DNA of 64,000 nucleotides from Amygdalobacter nucleatus. Its GTDB lineage: Bacteria; Bacillota; Clostridia; Saccharofermentanales; Fastidiosipilaceae. How positions within the stretch are numbered: position 1 is the first letter of the stretch; each line of letters opens with the position of its first letter. Below are positions 17,317 through 27,431 of the stretch, piece after piece. The stretch covers positions 186,001 through 250,000 of the forward strand of contig NZ_JARFNM010000001.1 of NCBI RefSeq assembly GCF_029167365.1. The letters are read 5' to 3'. The translations under genes were made by a program, and so were the position numbers. The notes under the pieces were generated by a model. The model did no database searches and was not told the origin of the DNA. It worked only from the letters and a program-made list of their open reading frames with translations.

Positions 17317-17729
17317 GCATTTTATATAACATGAACGAAATTAGAGAGCAAGTACAGACAGCTTTTGGTGATACAGAAAATTACTTAGTTGTTATTAAAC
17401 ACAATAACTGGCAAAGCGACATAATTAAGCTGTTATTAGGTGGAGTTCTGTATCCGATGGATAGTAGCCGACAATTTGTTCTTTATTTTAGCCCGAAAGG
17501 CATTTATGAAAAAGAACTAGGTAATCCTTTGAGCAAGGAATTTGTTTTGCTACCGTGGCATGAAATTACAGACATTAGTATTAAGCCTTGGTACCTGCAC
17601 AAAGTCATTCGTTGTTTGCATCTAGGGAAACAGCTAGGCTATGAAGTGTTCTTTAGCGGCAGAATTAATCAGGATAATAAGCGTAATTTAGAGCAGTTGA
17701 TAGCGAATGATTGGCATCGAATCTGCTAA
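17313..17729 (+). CDS. Unknown protein coupled to the XRE regulator, possible PH-like domain
   Basis: The protein is 138 residues from the ATG at 17313, which overlaps the regulator stop by four bases and sits behind GGAGGGA. The sequence alternates beta-strand-like segments (NYLVVIKHNN, RQFVLYFSPKGIYEKE, FVLLPWHEITDISIKP, YEVFFSG) and ends in a helix (NKRNLEQLIANDW). This is the general pattern of bacterial PH-like domains. There is no signal peptide or clear membrane helix. The coupling suggests that it acts with, or is controlled by, the XRE protein. Function is unknown and the PH reading is tentative. Confidence 0.6.
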   Translation: MSILYNMNEIREQVQTAFGDTENYLVVIKHNNWQSDIIKLLLGGVLYPMDSSRQFVLYFSPKGIYEKELGNPLSKEFVLLPWHEITDISIKPWYLHKVIRCLHLGKQLGYEVFFSGRINQDNKRNLEQLIANDWHRIC

Positions 17730-17887
17730 GCTTGTTAGGATTCTGCCAAATTAGCAATTAGAATTGACTGAATTAGCCAACATTTTAATTTAACTTGGAC
17801 TGACATTTGCCGAGATTGATAAAATTTAGCTTTTTTCTTTTGAGAAAGTCGGCTATAATCAATATAAATTTGCTTATGTAAATTTGA

Positions 17888-19213
<1,326 letters not shown>

Positions 19214-19244
19214 TTATTAGTTAAAAAGTTTAGCTGTTAGAATT

Positions 19245-19285
19245 AGGGCTGATTGAGCTATTTAGTTCATGACAGCCCTTTTTAC
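19245..19285 (+). terminator. Intrinsic terminator of eno
   Basis: AGGGCTG pairs with CAGCCCT across a loop of about 21 bases with further partial pairing, followed by a TTTTT run. Confidence 0.75.
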
Positions 19286-19575
19286 GAATATATGACAATC
19301 CGTTTGCTTTTGCCATATTAGCACCCTAAAATACAGTTCAATAGCTAAGAAATACCCTGAAATTTAGGTCTGAACAATAGGCTGCAAAAGCAAAATTCAT
19401 TGCACACAAGTGCTTATTTTTATAGTTAAAAACACCAAAAAATAGTTTGAATCATTCCATAAAATGTTAAAATTCGCCCTAAATTGGGGAAGAACTGGAA
19501 AAATTTTCTGATTTTAGGTAAAATTGATTTTGTTAGGCCAAGCATGAAAAATGACAACAAAATATTATGTTGGCC

Positions 19576-19604
19576 TTGCAATAATTTTGTTGAACTGATA
19601 GAAT
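19576..19604 (+). promoter_or_regulatory. Promoter of the cell-wall hydrolase gene
   Basis: TTGCAA at 19576-19581 and TAGAAT at 19599-19604 are separated by exactly 17 bases. They lie about 110 bases upstream of the GTG start at 19718. The rest of the 504-base gap after eno is AT-rich and holds nothing else I can support. Confidence 0.7.
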
Positions 19605-19717
19605 GACCATTATTAAAGCAATGTTAAATTTGTAATGCGGTTGTAATTTAACTCTTAATTGCTTTCTAACACGAATTTATGTTCGCTTAATCTTGAGTTA
19701 AGTGGACAGGAGGCAAA

Positions 19718-20968
19718 GTGAAACAGAACAACTACGAGCACATCGCAATCTATGATGCCAACAGGAGTAATGTTGCTTCACAACGGTTGCAGGCTAAACA
19801 ACAACAGAACAAACAACATAAGCTGTTAACGTATAGCAGTGTTGTTGCTGTCAGTGCGCTTGCTTTATTAAGCTCAACGGTGCTTCTGCCTCTTTTTAAG
19901 CAGCAGAATTTAGACACAGAAGTACATGCTCTGAATGAGAATAATCAAGTTATTACCGAAACTGTTACTCAAGCCACTCAACCTAAGGTTGTTAGCAGCA
20001 AATTAGCAGATCAGAACAATTTATTCCAAAATTATGGCACAGAAGCAATGCATCGTTCCAATGATGAACAAGAGAGGGCTTTGCTTTATCTGTTACATAA
20101 GACATCTGAGGTAGAGGGGAAAGCTACGGAAGAAGTGCTCAAAGTTAAAGAACTTGAGTGGGATAACGATATAAAGACCGTAGTGAACAAGCCTGCAAAT
20201 ACTAAGCATAAATCAACTTCAAAGGCTAATAGTAAACAAGTTACGAACAAGACCAAAGCTACTAAGCAGACAGAGCCAACTGAAACTTACATACTGGAAG
20301 TAAAAACTAGCGAAGTTAAGCCAACAGCTACTAATTCAGTGGCTAAGCCTAAGTTAGCTCCAGTTAAACAACCCGTAGTGCATAGTACAGAACCAGCTGA
20401 TACTAAGTTTGTTAAAGCAACAAATGCTACAGAGTCAGTAGATGATTTTGCAAAAGACTTAACAGATAGAGAATTGATGTATTATATCGTTATGGCTGAG
20501 ACAGGTTATGCTGATACTGATTCAATTTCACTTGTAGCTCAAGTGATTGTCAATCGCACGCATGTTTTAGGTGAAAGCTTAAGATCAGTTTTGACTTCTC
20601 CTGATCAATTCTCATGCTATGAGAATGGTTCATACAAGCGCAATGCTCCAACAGCTCGCGTCAGACAGATTTGCGATGCAGCTTTAGCAGGTGCGCCAAT
20701 TGGTCAATATGTTTTGCCAAGAGATGTTATCTTCTATTGCACGGTAAATTATTACACCACGCGTCCGACATTCTTTGTTGGCTTGAAGCGCATCTTAAAG
20801 CATAATACGCAAGTGTTCTTCGCTCCATCTACATCTAGTTCACAAGCGATGGATAACTGGGAATTGCCAGCTGAAACGAAGGCAGAGGAAGAACTCCCCA
20901 AAATAGAGGATGATAAAGATCCAACAGTCATTCAAGCTAACTCAGAGTTAGAGAAGATACTAGAATAG
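19718..20968 (+). CDS. Membrane-anchored cell-wall hydrolase (SleB/CwlJ domain)
   Basis: The protein has 416 residues with a GTG start behind CAGGAGGCAAA. One membrane helix at about 37-60 is followed by a long Lys/Thr/Ser-rich, low-complexity linker to about residue 245. The C-terminal domain (about 250-365) matches the SleB/Hydrolase_2 fold: LMYYIVMAETGYADTDSISL with the catalytic Glu in the AET position, then VAQVIVNRT and FSCYENGSYK. Related enzymes are lytic transglycosylases or amidases that cut peptidoglycan. They open spore cortex in sporeformers but also occur in non-sporeformers, so this does not prove sporulation. The domain is outside the membrane and the tail is acidic. Confidence 0.85.
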   Translation: MKQNNYEHIAIYDANRSNVASQRLQAKQQQNKQHKLLTYSSVVAVSALALLSSTVLLPLFKQQNLDTEVHALNENNQVITETVTQATQPKVVSSKLADQNNLFQNYGTEAMHRSNDEQERALLYLLHKTSEVEGKATEEVLKVKELEWDNDIKTVVNKPANTKHKSTSKANSKQVTNKTKATKQTEPTETYILEVKTSEVKPTATNSVAKPKLAPVKQPVVHSTEPADTKFVKATNATESVDDFAKDLTDRELMYYIVMAETGYADTDSISLVAQVIVNRTHVLGESLRSVLTSPDQFSCYENGSYKRNAPTARVRQICDAALAGAPIGQYVLPRDVIFYCTVNYYTTRPTFFVGLKRILKHNTQVFFAPSTSSSQAMDNWELPAETKAEEELPKIEDDKDPTVIQANSELEKILE

Positions 20969-20996
20969 TTATTACAAAGTCTATATAGGCACATTG

Positions 20997-21035
20997 ACAA
21001 GGATGGTAATTAAATACCATCCTTGTTCATTTTTT
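20997..21035 (+). terminator. Intrinsic terminator
   Basis: ACAAGGATGGTA pairs perfectly with TACCATCCTTGT around an A/T loop, followed closely by TTTTTT. It ends the cell-wall hydrolase transcript. Confidence 0.92.
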
Positions 21036-21088
21036 GAGGTATACGGTTAGAGGAAGAGTGCCTATAATGTGGCAATAGAGGTACTCTT

Positions 21089-22489
21089 ATGAATGATATT
21101 AAACTAAAACTGGCAGAATTTAATAAAATAGCGCGCAATTATCTTTTGGTGGATTTAGATCAGGCTAAAGAGAATGCACAGGCTATTAAGTCCTATATAG
21201 GGCCAGAGACGAAATTGCTAGCTGTTGTCAAAGCAAATGCTTATGGCCATGGTGTATTGGAATGTGCAAGAGCTTTTATAGCAGGTGGCGCAGACTATCT
21301 AGGTGTAGCTGCTGCCGATGCTGCTTTGTATTTGCGTAAGTCAGGCATCACCGTGCCAATTTTGATGTTTTCAGATGCTGAACAGCTTAATTATCCAACA
21401 TTGGTTGCCAATGACATTGAGCCTGCTGTATATAGTGCTGTGGTTGGGCGTAAGCTGAGTCTAGCTGCTCAAGCTCAGCATAAACAAGCGCGTTACCACT
21501 TAGTTGCTGATACTGGTATGAGCCGTATTGGCTTCCCTAGTCGCTTAATGCTAAGTGCATTGAATGAGGCAGATTTAGCTAATTTGAATGTCTCAGCTGA
21601 TTTACAAGCAGCACTTGATTTGTGTCGTACACAGCTGAAAAAATTACGCTCAGCGGGCTATTTAATTGAAAATTTGTCTAGAGAGCTTCTGGAGGAAGCT
21701 AAGCAAGATTGGCAGACAGTAAGACAACTATTAGCTGATCCTAATTTAAGTTGTCAGGGTATTTTTTCCCACTTTGCCAAAGCTGATTGCCTAGGCGAGG
21801 CAGCTTCCAAACGGACAGAAGAACAGTATTTGCTTTTAAGCGCATTTGCAGCTTACCTCATAGCTTTAGGTTACAAGTTACCGTTAAGACATATAGCCAA
21901 CAGCGCCGCAACTGTGCGTTACCCTGAGTATTATCTTGACATGGTACGACCAGGCTCTGTTTTGTATGGGTTACCACCAGCTAACAGCCCAGCCAAATTG
22001 CCAATGCATGTTAAGCCAATTGCCAGATGGTTTGCAAAGATTGATAGAATCTTTGTATTAAGGGCTAACCAAGCTGTTAGTTATGGCGGCTTATGGCAAA
22101 GCGAGACAGATACGCTAGTTGGCGTATTGGCTGTTGGTTACGCAGATGGCTATCGTCGTAACTTGAGTAACAAAGCCTATGTTCTTTTACCTACTGGCGA
22201 AAAAGCAGAGGTGTTAGGTCGTGTCTGCATGGATTATTGCATGGTTAAATTACCTTGGTCATATGCTAAAAATTTGCGCCAGGATATTAGCCAGTTAGAG
22301 CCTGTTGAGATTATGGGCGATGGTAGCAATTTGGCATTGACGGCTGATAATTTAGCTGAATTAGCCGACTCTTTTAATTTGGAAGTTTGTTGCAGTGTAG
22401 CAGCGAGAGTTCTGAGAGTGTATTTGCAGGATGGCAAAGTCAAATCCAAACGCAGTTATTTGTTTGACACAAACAGTGGTGCATTCTAA
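21089..22489 (+). CDS. alr: Alanine racemase
   Basis: The protein has 466 residues, clearly longer than the usual 360-390. The pyridoxal-phosphate lysine is K48 in AVVKANAYGHG. The catalytic tyrosine region is AVSYGGLW and the C-terminal motif is GRVCMDYCMV. The enzyme makes D-alanine for peptidoglycan. The extra length comes mostly from an insertion of about 60-80 residues after MSRIGFP (about 155-215, including ADLQAALDLCRTQLKKLRSA), in the barrel part. It looks helical and charged. The ATG at 21089 follows GAGGT. Confidence 0.95.
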   Translation: MNDIKLKLAEFNKIARNYLLVDLDQAKENAQAIKSYIGPETKLLAVVKANAYGHGVLECARAFIAGGADYLGVAAADAALYLRKSGITVPILMFSDAEQLNYPTLVANDIEPAVYSAVVGRKLSLAAQAQHKQARYHLVADTGMSRIGFPSRLMLSALNEADLANLNVSADLQAALDLCRTQLKKLRSAGYLIENLSRELLEEAKQDWQTVRQLLADPNLSCQGIFSHFAKADCLGEAASKRTEEQYLLLSAFAAYLIALGYKLPLRHIANSAATVRYPEYYLDMVRPGSVLYGLPPANSPAKLPMHVKPIARWFAKIDRIFVLRANQAVSYGGLWQSETDTLVGVLAVGYADGYRRNLSNKAYVLLPTGEKAEVLGRVCMDYCMVKLPWSYAKNLRQDISQLEPVEIMGDGSNLALTADNLAELADSFNLEVCCSVAARVLRVYLQDGKVKSKRSYLFDTNSGAF

Positions 22490-22676
22490 CTAGTCAATGT
22501 GCTGAAATAAGTTGTACATGTTGCATAAGTTTTTAGTAAATAGTGCGGCTTAGCGAGCTCAAATTGCTTGATTACACAAAAAAAGGCGCATATTTTTGTT
22601 GCTTTCATAAATTGTTATCTTTTACCTTATAGGTTAAACTCTTAACAGTAAAGAGAAAAAATGCTTGGAGGCAGAT

Positions 22677-23798
22677 ATGGCAAAGGTTTCATTGAAGAAC
22701 GTCTATAAGCGCTATGAGGGCGGATTTGTAGCAGTCTCTGATTTTAATTTGGAGATTGATGATAAGGAATTTATCATTTTGGTTGGCCCTTCTGGTTGCG
22801 GTAAATCAACAACTTTGCGTATGATCGCTGGCTTGGAAGAGATTACAGATGGCGAGATTTACATTGGCGATAAGTTAGTTAATGATGTACCACCTAAAGA
22901 TCGTGATATTGCGATGGTTTTCCAGAACTATGCTTTGTATCCACACATGACAGTGTTCGATAATATGGCGTTCGGTTTGAAATTGCGTAAGATTCCTAAG
23001 GATGAAATTAAGCGCCGTGTCGAAGAGGCTGCTAAGATTTTGGAAATCAGCCACTTGTTAGAGCGTAAACCAAAGGCTTTGTCTGGTGGTCAACGTCAAC
23101 GTGTTGCTTTGGGCCGTGCTATCGTGCGTAACCCTAAAGTCTTCTTGATGGATGAGCCTTTGTCCAACTTGGATGCTAAATTACGTGTACAGATGCGTGT
23201 TGAGATTACTAAACTGCATCAGCGCTTAGCTACAACTATTATCTACGTTACTCACGACCAGACAGAAGCTATGACAATGGGTACACGTATTGTTGTTATG
23301 AAAGATGGCGTTGTCCAACAAGTTGATGACCCTACACAGATTTATCAACATCCAGTTAATACATTCGTTGCTGGCTTTATTGGTATGCCACCAATGAACT
23401 TCATTGATTCTGAGTTATCAGAAGATAATGGTCGCTTGTATGTTAAGTTCGCAGGTACGCGTTTAGCTTTGCCTAATGATAAATACAACATTGACAAAGT
23501 TCGTGCTTACATCGGTAAGCCAATCATGCTAGGCTTACGTCCTGAAACAATCAGCGATGCTAAGGAAGAGGTTGAGAAAGGCCGCGAGACACATTCTACT
23601 TTCGAGGCAAATGTTGACGTCTTGGAGCGTTTAGGTGCAGAGACTTATCTCTATGTTTCTGTTGACAATGAGAACTTGGTCGCACGTGTCGATCCAACTA
23701 CTTCTGCTACTAAGGTCAATGATCAGATTGAATTAGTGGTCAGCACCGACCGCGTTGTACTCTTTGATAAAGAGACAGAGAAGACAATTATTTCATAA
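22677..23798 (+). CDS. Sugar ABC importer ATPase (MsmK/UgpC/MalK type)
   Basis: The protein has 373 residues from the ATG at 22677, behind GGAGG at 22667-22671. Walker A is GPSGCGKST, the Q-loop is FQNYALYPHMTV, the signature is LSGGQRQR, Walker B is VFLMDEPLSNLD, and the switch His is in THDQTEAM. A C-terminal regulatory region of about 130 residues with OB/TOBE folds is present (GFIGMPPMNF, LGLRPETI). ATPases of this kind energise carbohydrate importers. It stands alone without permeases, as does streptococcal MsmK, which serves several importers. It may therefore power sugar systems encoded elsewhere (inference). Confidence 0.92.
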   Translation: MAKVSLKNVYKRYEGGFVAVSDFNLEIDDKEFIILVGPSGCGKSTTLRMIAGLEEITDGEIYIGDKLVNDVPPKDRDIAMVFQNYALYPHMTVFDNMAFGLKLRKIPKDEIKRRVEEAAKILEISHLLERKPKALSGGQRQRVALGRAIVRNPKVFLMDEPLSNLDAKLRVQMRVEITKLHQRLATTIIYVTHDQTEAMTMGTRIVVMKDGVVQQVDDPTQIYQHPVNTFVAGFIGMPPMNFIDSELSEDNGRLYVKFAGTRLALPNDKYNIDKVRAYIGKPIMLGLRPETISDAKEEVEKGRETHSTFEANVDVLERLGAETYLYVSVDNENLVARVDPTTSATKVNDQIELVVSTDRVVLFDKETEKTIIS

Positions 23799-23817
23799 TT
23801 AAATTGGCTTTTAAGAT

Positions 23818-23848
23818 TAGCCGTCTGCGTTTGCAGGCGGCTTTTTGC
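23818..23848 (+). terminator. Intrinsic terminator of the sugar ATPase gene
   Basis: AGCCGTCTGC pairs with GCAGGCGGCT (one G-U) around a GTTT loop, followed by TTTTTGC. Confidence 0.92.
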
Positions 23849-23982
23849 TTTATATGGACAGATTGAACGGAAAAACAGGTCCTTTTGTTGAAATTAGCTA
23901 AAAATAGTTTTATCTTGAGTTTCTTTTTGCTAGAATAAAGAGAGTATCATAACTTGCTTGAGAGTTAGCGGGAGGTATGGAC

Positions 23983-25125
23983 GTGGACATGGAATTAGAA
24001 GTTCTGGAAAAGTGTATTCAGGATATGCAAGTAATTTTAGATCGGATGGTAGCAATTGTTAGCCCTGATGGTAAGGTCATTGCTGCTACCAATGAGGAAG
24101 AAGTTGGACGTGTTTATCCTAACGTCGCAGTTTTCTTTGCTAGTGCTGATAAAATTGCTGTACAAGATGAAACAACAATGATGAAGTTACATATCAGTGG
24201 CCAGCCTAAATTTGCAATCGTGATTGATGGCACTGATAATCAGGCTCACACATACATTAGTTTAATTAACCGTTGGCTCTTAGCAGAATTGGAAGATGAG
24301 GTCCATGAAGCTGACTTCAACGCCTTCTTGAAAAATATTTTACTTGAGAATGAGTTGCCTGGTGATATTCCACTGAAAGCTCGTGATTTTAAGATTGCCT
24401 ATGCTGCTAAACGTTGCGCTTTCTTAGTTAGCATTGATGAGAATGAATGCCAGAATGTGATTGATATTTTACGCAGCTTATACCCGAATCGCCAGCAAGA
24501 TTTTATCCTGCCGATTGATCAAGAGAATATTGTCGTGCTCAAAGATTTACAGCGTGATCAAGATGGTAATTTCTCAGTTGATCTGTCGATTGATGAAGTT
24601 GCTGAGACCATTTTGAACACGTTGAAAGCTGAATTGATGACGTCCTTCCATATCGGTGTCGGTACTATGATTGAGACACTCAAAGATGTGGCAAAGTCCT
24701 ATCGTGAAGCTACGTTGGCCCTTGTAATAGGCCGTATCTTCTCACCTGAGAATGATATTATGAAATACGAGCAGTTAGGTTTAGGCCGCTTGATTTACCA
24801 GTTGTCACCAACTCTATGCAAGATGTTCTTGGATGAAGTTTTCCCTGACAATTCCTATTTCCAGTTGGACAATGAAACATTATTGACGATTGATAAGTTC
24901 TTTGAAAATAACTTGAACGGTTCTGAAACTTCCAGACAATTGTTCGTACACCGTAATACTTTAGTATATCGTTTGGACAAGGTTCAGAAACTGACGCGTT
25001 TGGATTTGCGTAAGTTCGATGATGCTGTTTTGTTCAAGCTGGCAAGTATGGTTCGCTTGTATTTAGAGTATCAGGAACGCCAAAATTTCGGTGATAAAGA
25101 TGATAAACGCTTAATGAGACGTTGA
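23983..25125 (+). CDS. CdaR/PucR-type sugar-diacid-like regulator
   Basis: The protein is about 380 residues. The start is likely GTG at 23983, six bases after GGGAGGT. An ATG at 23977 is only one base from that site and an ATG at 23989 is also possible. The N-terminal half resembles the diacid-sensing domain of CdaR (MVAIVSPDGKVIAATN, EEVGR). The C-terminal half has the PucR-type helix-turn-helix: FFENNLNGSETSRQLFVHRNTLVYRLDKV, then LDLRKFDDAVLFKLA. Members respond to small molecules and control catabolic genes. It is monocistronic, between the sugar ATPase and ftsE, and its targets cannot be read here. Confidence 0.88.
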   Translation: MDMELEVLEKCIQDMQVILDRMVAIVSPDGKVIAATNEEEVGRVYPNVAVFFASADKIAVQDETTMMKLHISGQPKFAIVIDGTDNQAHTYISLINRWLLAELEDEVHEADFNAFLKNILLENELPGDIPLKARDFKIAYAAKRCAFLVSIDENECQNVIDILRSLYPNRQQDFILPIDQENIVVLKDLQRDQDGNFSVDLSIDEVAETILNTLKAELMTSFHIGVGTMIETLKDVAKSYREATLALVIGRIFSPENDIMKYEQLGLGRLIYQLSPTLCKMFLDEVFPDNSYFQLDNETLLTIDKFFENNLNGSETSRQLFVHRNTLVYRLDKVQKLTRLDLRKFDDAVLFKLASMVRLYLEYQERQNFGDKDDKRLMRR

Positions 25126-25153
25126 GTTTGTGCGCATGTTTTTAAACCAAACT

Positions 25154-25182
25154 ATCCGGTCAAATTTGACCGGATTTTATTT
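25154..25182 (+). terminator. Intrinsic terminator of the CdaR-like gene
   Basis: The palindrome ATCCGGTCAAATTTGACCGGAT (arms ATCCGGTCAA and TTGACCGGAT) is followed by TTTATTTTA. Confidence 0.93.
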
Positions 25183-25329
25183 TAGTACCATAATTAAATT
25201 TTAATGCAGCGATAAAAATGAATGTTTTTAAATTGTTGTGCTTTTGTTTAACAAGCAACTTATATTTTTGCCACAATTTGCTTGTTATTTTAGTGAATAA
25301 TTATAGTTACGTGTAATAAGGAGGCGGCA

Positions 25330-26496
25330 ATGATTGAATTTGATCACGTCAGCATGGCTTATCAGCTGAGTGAAGAATTAGCGTTAAAGAATGTCAGCTT
25401 CAAAGTTGAGCGTGGTGAGTTTGTCTTTATTATTGGCTCAAGTGGTTCTGGTAAGTCGACAATTATTAAACTTTTGACATGCGAAGAAAGACCATTAAAG
25501 GGTGAGATAATTGTTAATGGCTTTAGTTTGAATACAATTAAGAAGAAGCAAATTCCGTATTTGCGCCGCAATATTGGCATGGTTTTCCAAGACTTCCGCT
25601 TGATTCCATCCAAAACGGTCTTTGAGAATGTTAGTTACGCAATGGAGATTGTCGGTGCTAGCCGCAAAGCTATCTTGCACCAAGTGCCGATGGTTTTGTC
25701 TATAGTTGGTTTGCGTAATCGTCAGTCAGCTTATCCGTATGAGCTATCTGGTGGTGAGCAGCAACGTGTAGCTATTGCTAGAGCAATGGTTAACCGCCCG
25801 ATGATGATTTTAGCCGATGAGCCAACTGGTAACTTGGACCCTGTCAACTCTGAAAGCATTATGGCTTTGTTAGCAGAGATTAATAAGAGCGGCACTACAG
25901 TTTTGGTCTGCAGTCATGATAAAGACTTGGTCAATCGTATGAAGAAACGTGTCATTATGATTGATGACGGTATGAAAATTCGTGACGATAGCGAAGGTAC
26001 TTTTTATGCCGAGCCTAATTATCTACAGGCAACTAGCGAACAAGTAGAGCCTTCAAGCAAAGAGCTTGATGAGAGCCAGCAAGTTGCTTCGAATAATTCT
26101 GAAGAAACAATGTCAACTGCTTCTTCACAAGCTGAAACGACTGAAGTTGCCGATACAACGACAGATACAGCTGCTTCTACAGCTAACAAAGAGCTTGGAG
26201 CTGAAACAGCATTGCCAGTTAGCACCAAGCTGAATGTGAGCCGTGTCTCTGAGCAAGCTGAGCCTACGCTGGAGCGCAAAACGGTTAATACGCAAGCTGG
26301 AACGAATATGCAGGCTAGGTCGTGGACAGAGGCGGTTCGAAATAGCCTCTACCATGAACAAGAGGCGGATGATAAGCTTTTTAGCAATGCCCAAACTGAA
26401 ATTGAACTGGATGGAACGAATACATCTGGTCAGAAACAGCAACGTAGCAATTTAAGCAGCGAACGCATAGAGCGCTGGGGGAAACGCCGCTTCTAA
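25330..26496 (+). CDS. ftsE: Cell-division ABC ATPase FtsE with long C-terminal extension
   Basis: Residues 1-228 are a complete FtsE ATPase: Walker [10 protein letters not shown] (36-44), [11 protein letters not shown], signature ELSGGEQQR, Walker [15 protein letters not shown] and switch His in VCSHD. FtsE normally ends there. Here about 160 more residues follow, rich in Ser/Thr/Glu/Gln and predicted to be disordered, ending with basic WGKRRF. FtsE with FtsX relays a signal across the membrane to a peptidoglycan hydrolase during division. FtsX and a PcsB-like M23 protein lie just downstream in the same operon, which strongly supports the role. The tail is unusual and may bind division proteins (inference). 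Confidence 0.95.
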   Translation: MIEFDHVSMAYQLSEELALKNVSFKVERGEFVFIIGSSGSGKSTIIKLLTCEERPLKGEIIVNGFSLNTIKKKQIPYLRRNIGMVFQDFRLIPSKTVFENVSYAMEIVGASRKAILHQVPMVLSIVGLRNRQSAYPYELSGGEQQRVAIARAMVNRPMMILADEPTGNLDPVNSESIMALLAEINKSGTTVLVCSHDKDLVNRMKKRVIMIDDGMKIRDDSEGTFYAEPNYLQATSEQVEPSSKELDESQQVASNNSEETMSTASSQAETTEVADTTTDTAASTANKELGAETALPVSTKLNVSRVSEQAEPTLERKTVNTQAGTNMQARSWTEAVRNSLYHEQEADDKLFSNAQTEIELDGTNTSGQKQQRSNLSSERIERWGKRRF

Positions 26497-26526
26497 ATTT
26501 AACAGTGGTCATGACTAGGAAGAATT

Positions 26527-27420
26527 ATGAAGATTAATACATTAGGTAACTTATTTAAAGAGAGTATTAAAAATAGTGTGCGACATCCGTTGGTAACAAT
26601 TGCGTCTATAACCACGGTGGCTTTGATGCTGTTGATTCTTGGCGTATTTACTATTTTTTCTATGAATATCACGCAAATTCTTGACCGCGCTGGCCAACAG
26701 CCAACAGTTGAGATTTATGCTGATTACGATATTACAGAACCGCAACTGCAAGCCATTTGGCAACGCCTACAAAGCTCAGAGAACGTCAAGAGCGCTGAGA
26801 TGCGTTCCCCAAAACAGAACTTGGAGATTTTTCGTGAAACGTTAGGTGACAAAGCTAGTGTCTTGGATCGCTTGAAAGCTGATCGTTTGCCTTATAGCTT
26901 TATAGTACAGCTGAAAGATCCATCTCTGTTGGATAATTTCCGGGTTGAAATTAGTTCACAGCAGGGTGTGCGTGATGTGCGCTATGCGGGCGAACTTTTG
27001 AATTTCTTTGCCAAGGCTCAAAACAGTGTGAACATTGCCTTTATCATTGCCTTTGTGGCTTTAGCATTGATCGCTATGTTCATTATTTCTAACATGGTGC
27101 GTGTGTCAGTGTTGGCGCGACGTGAGGAAGTTCAAATTATGAAATATATCGGCGCAACAACCTTGTACATACGCATTCCATACGTGTTTGAAGGCGCGCT
27201 TGTGGGCTGCATCGGTTCGTTTATAAGTAGCATCATGGTCTATTTCATTTATGCTAGTGTTTACCACAAATTGATGAACGGTGTTGATGTTAATTCATAT
27301 TATGCTTTGGTTGACGTAGCAGCTGCCTTTTGGCCATCAGCTTTAATTTGCCTTGTCTTTGGTGTGCTGATTGGTTCAATTGGTAGTGCTATTTCTGTCA
27401 GACGTTATGTCCAAGTCTAA
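26527..27420 (+). CDS. ftsX: Cell-division membrane protein FtsX
   Basis: The protein has 297 residues with the FtsX layout: a cytoplasmic start, one membrane helix (about 20-45), an extracellular domain of about 120 residues (AEMRSPKQNLEIFRETLGDK), then three membrane helices in residues 165-295 with REEVQIMKYIGATTLYIRIPYVFEG between. FtsX transmits ATP-driven movement of FtsE to an extracellular hydrolase. It starts 30 bases after ftsE and ends 11 bases before the M23 protein, the likely partner. Confidence 0.97.
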   Translation: MKINTLGNLFKESIKNSVRHPLVTIASITTVALMLLILGVFTIFSMNITQILDRAGQQPTVEIYADYDITEPQLQAIWQRLQSSENVKSAEMRSPKQNLEIFRETLGDKASVLDRLKADRLPYSFIVQLKDPSLLDNFRVEISSQQGVRDVRYAGELLNFFAKAQNSVNIAFIIAFVALALIAMFIISNMVRVSVLARREEVQIMKYIGATTLYIRIPYVFEGALVGCIGSFISSIMVYFIYASVYHKLMNGVDVNSYYALVDVAAAFWPSALICLVFGVLIGSIGSAISVRRYVQV

Positions 27421-27431
27421 AAGGAGCAAAA

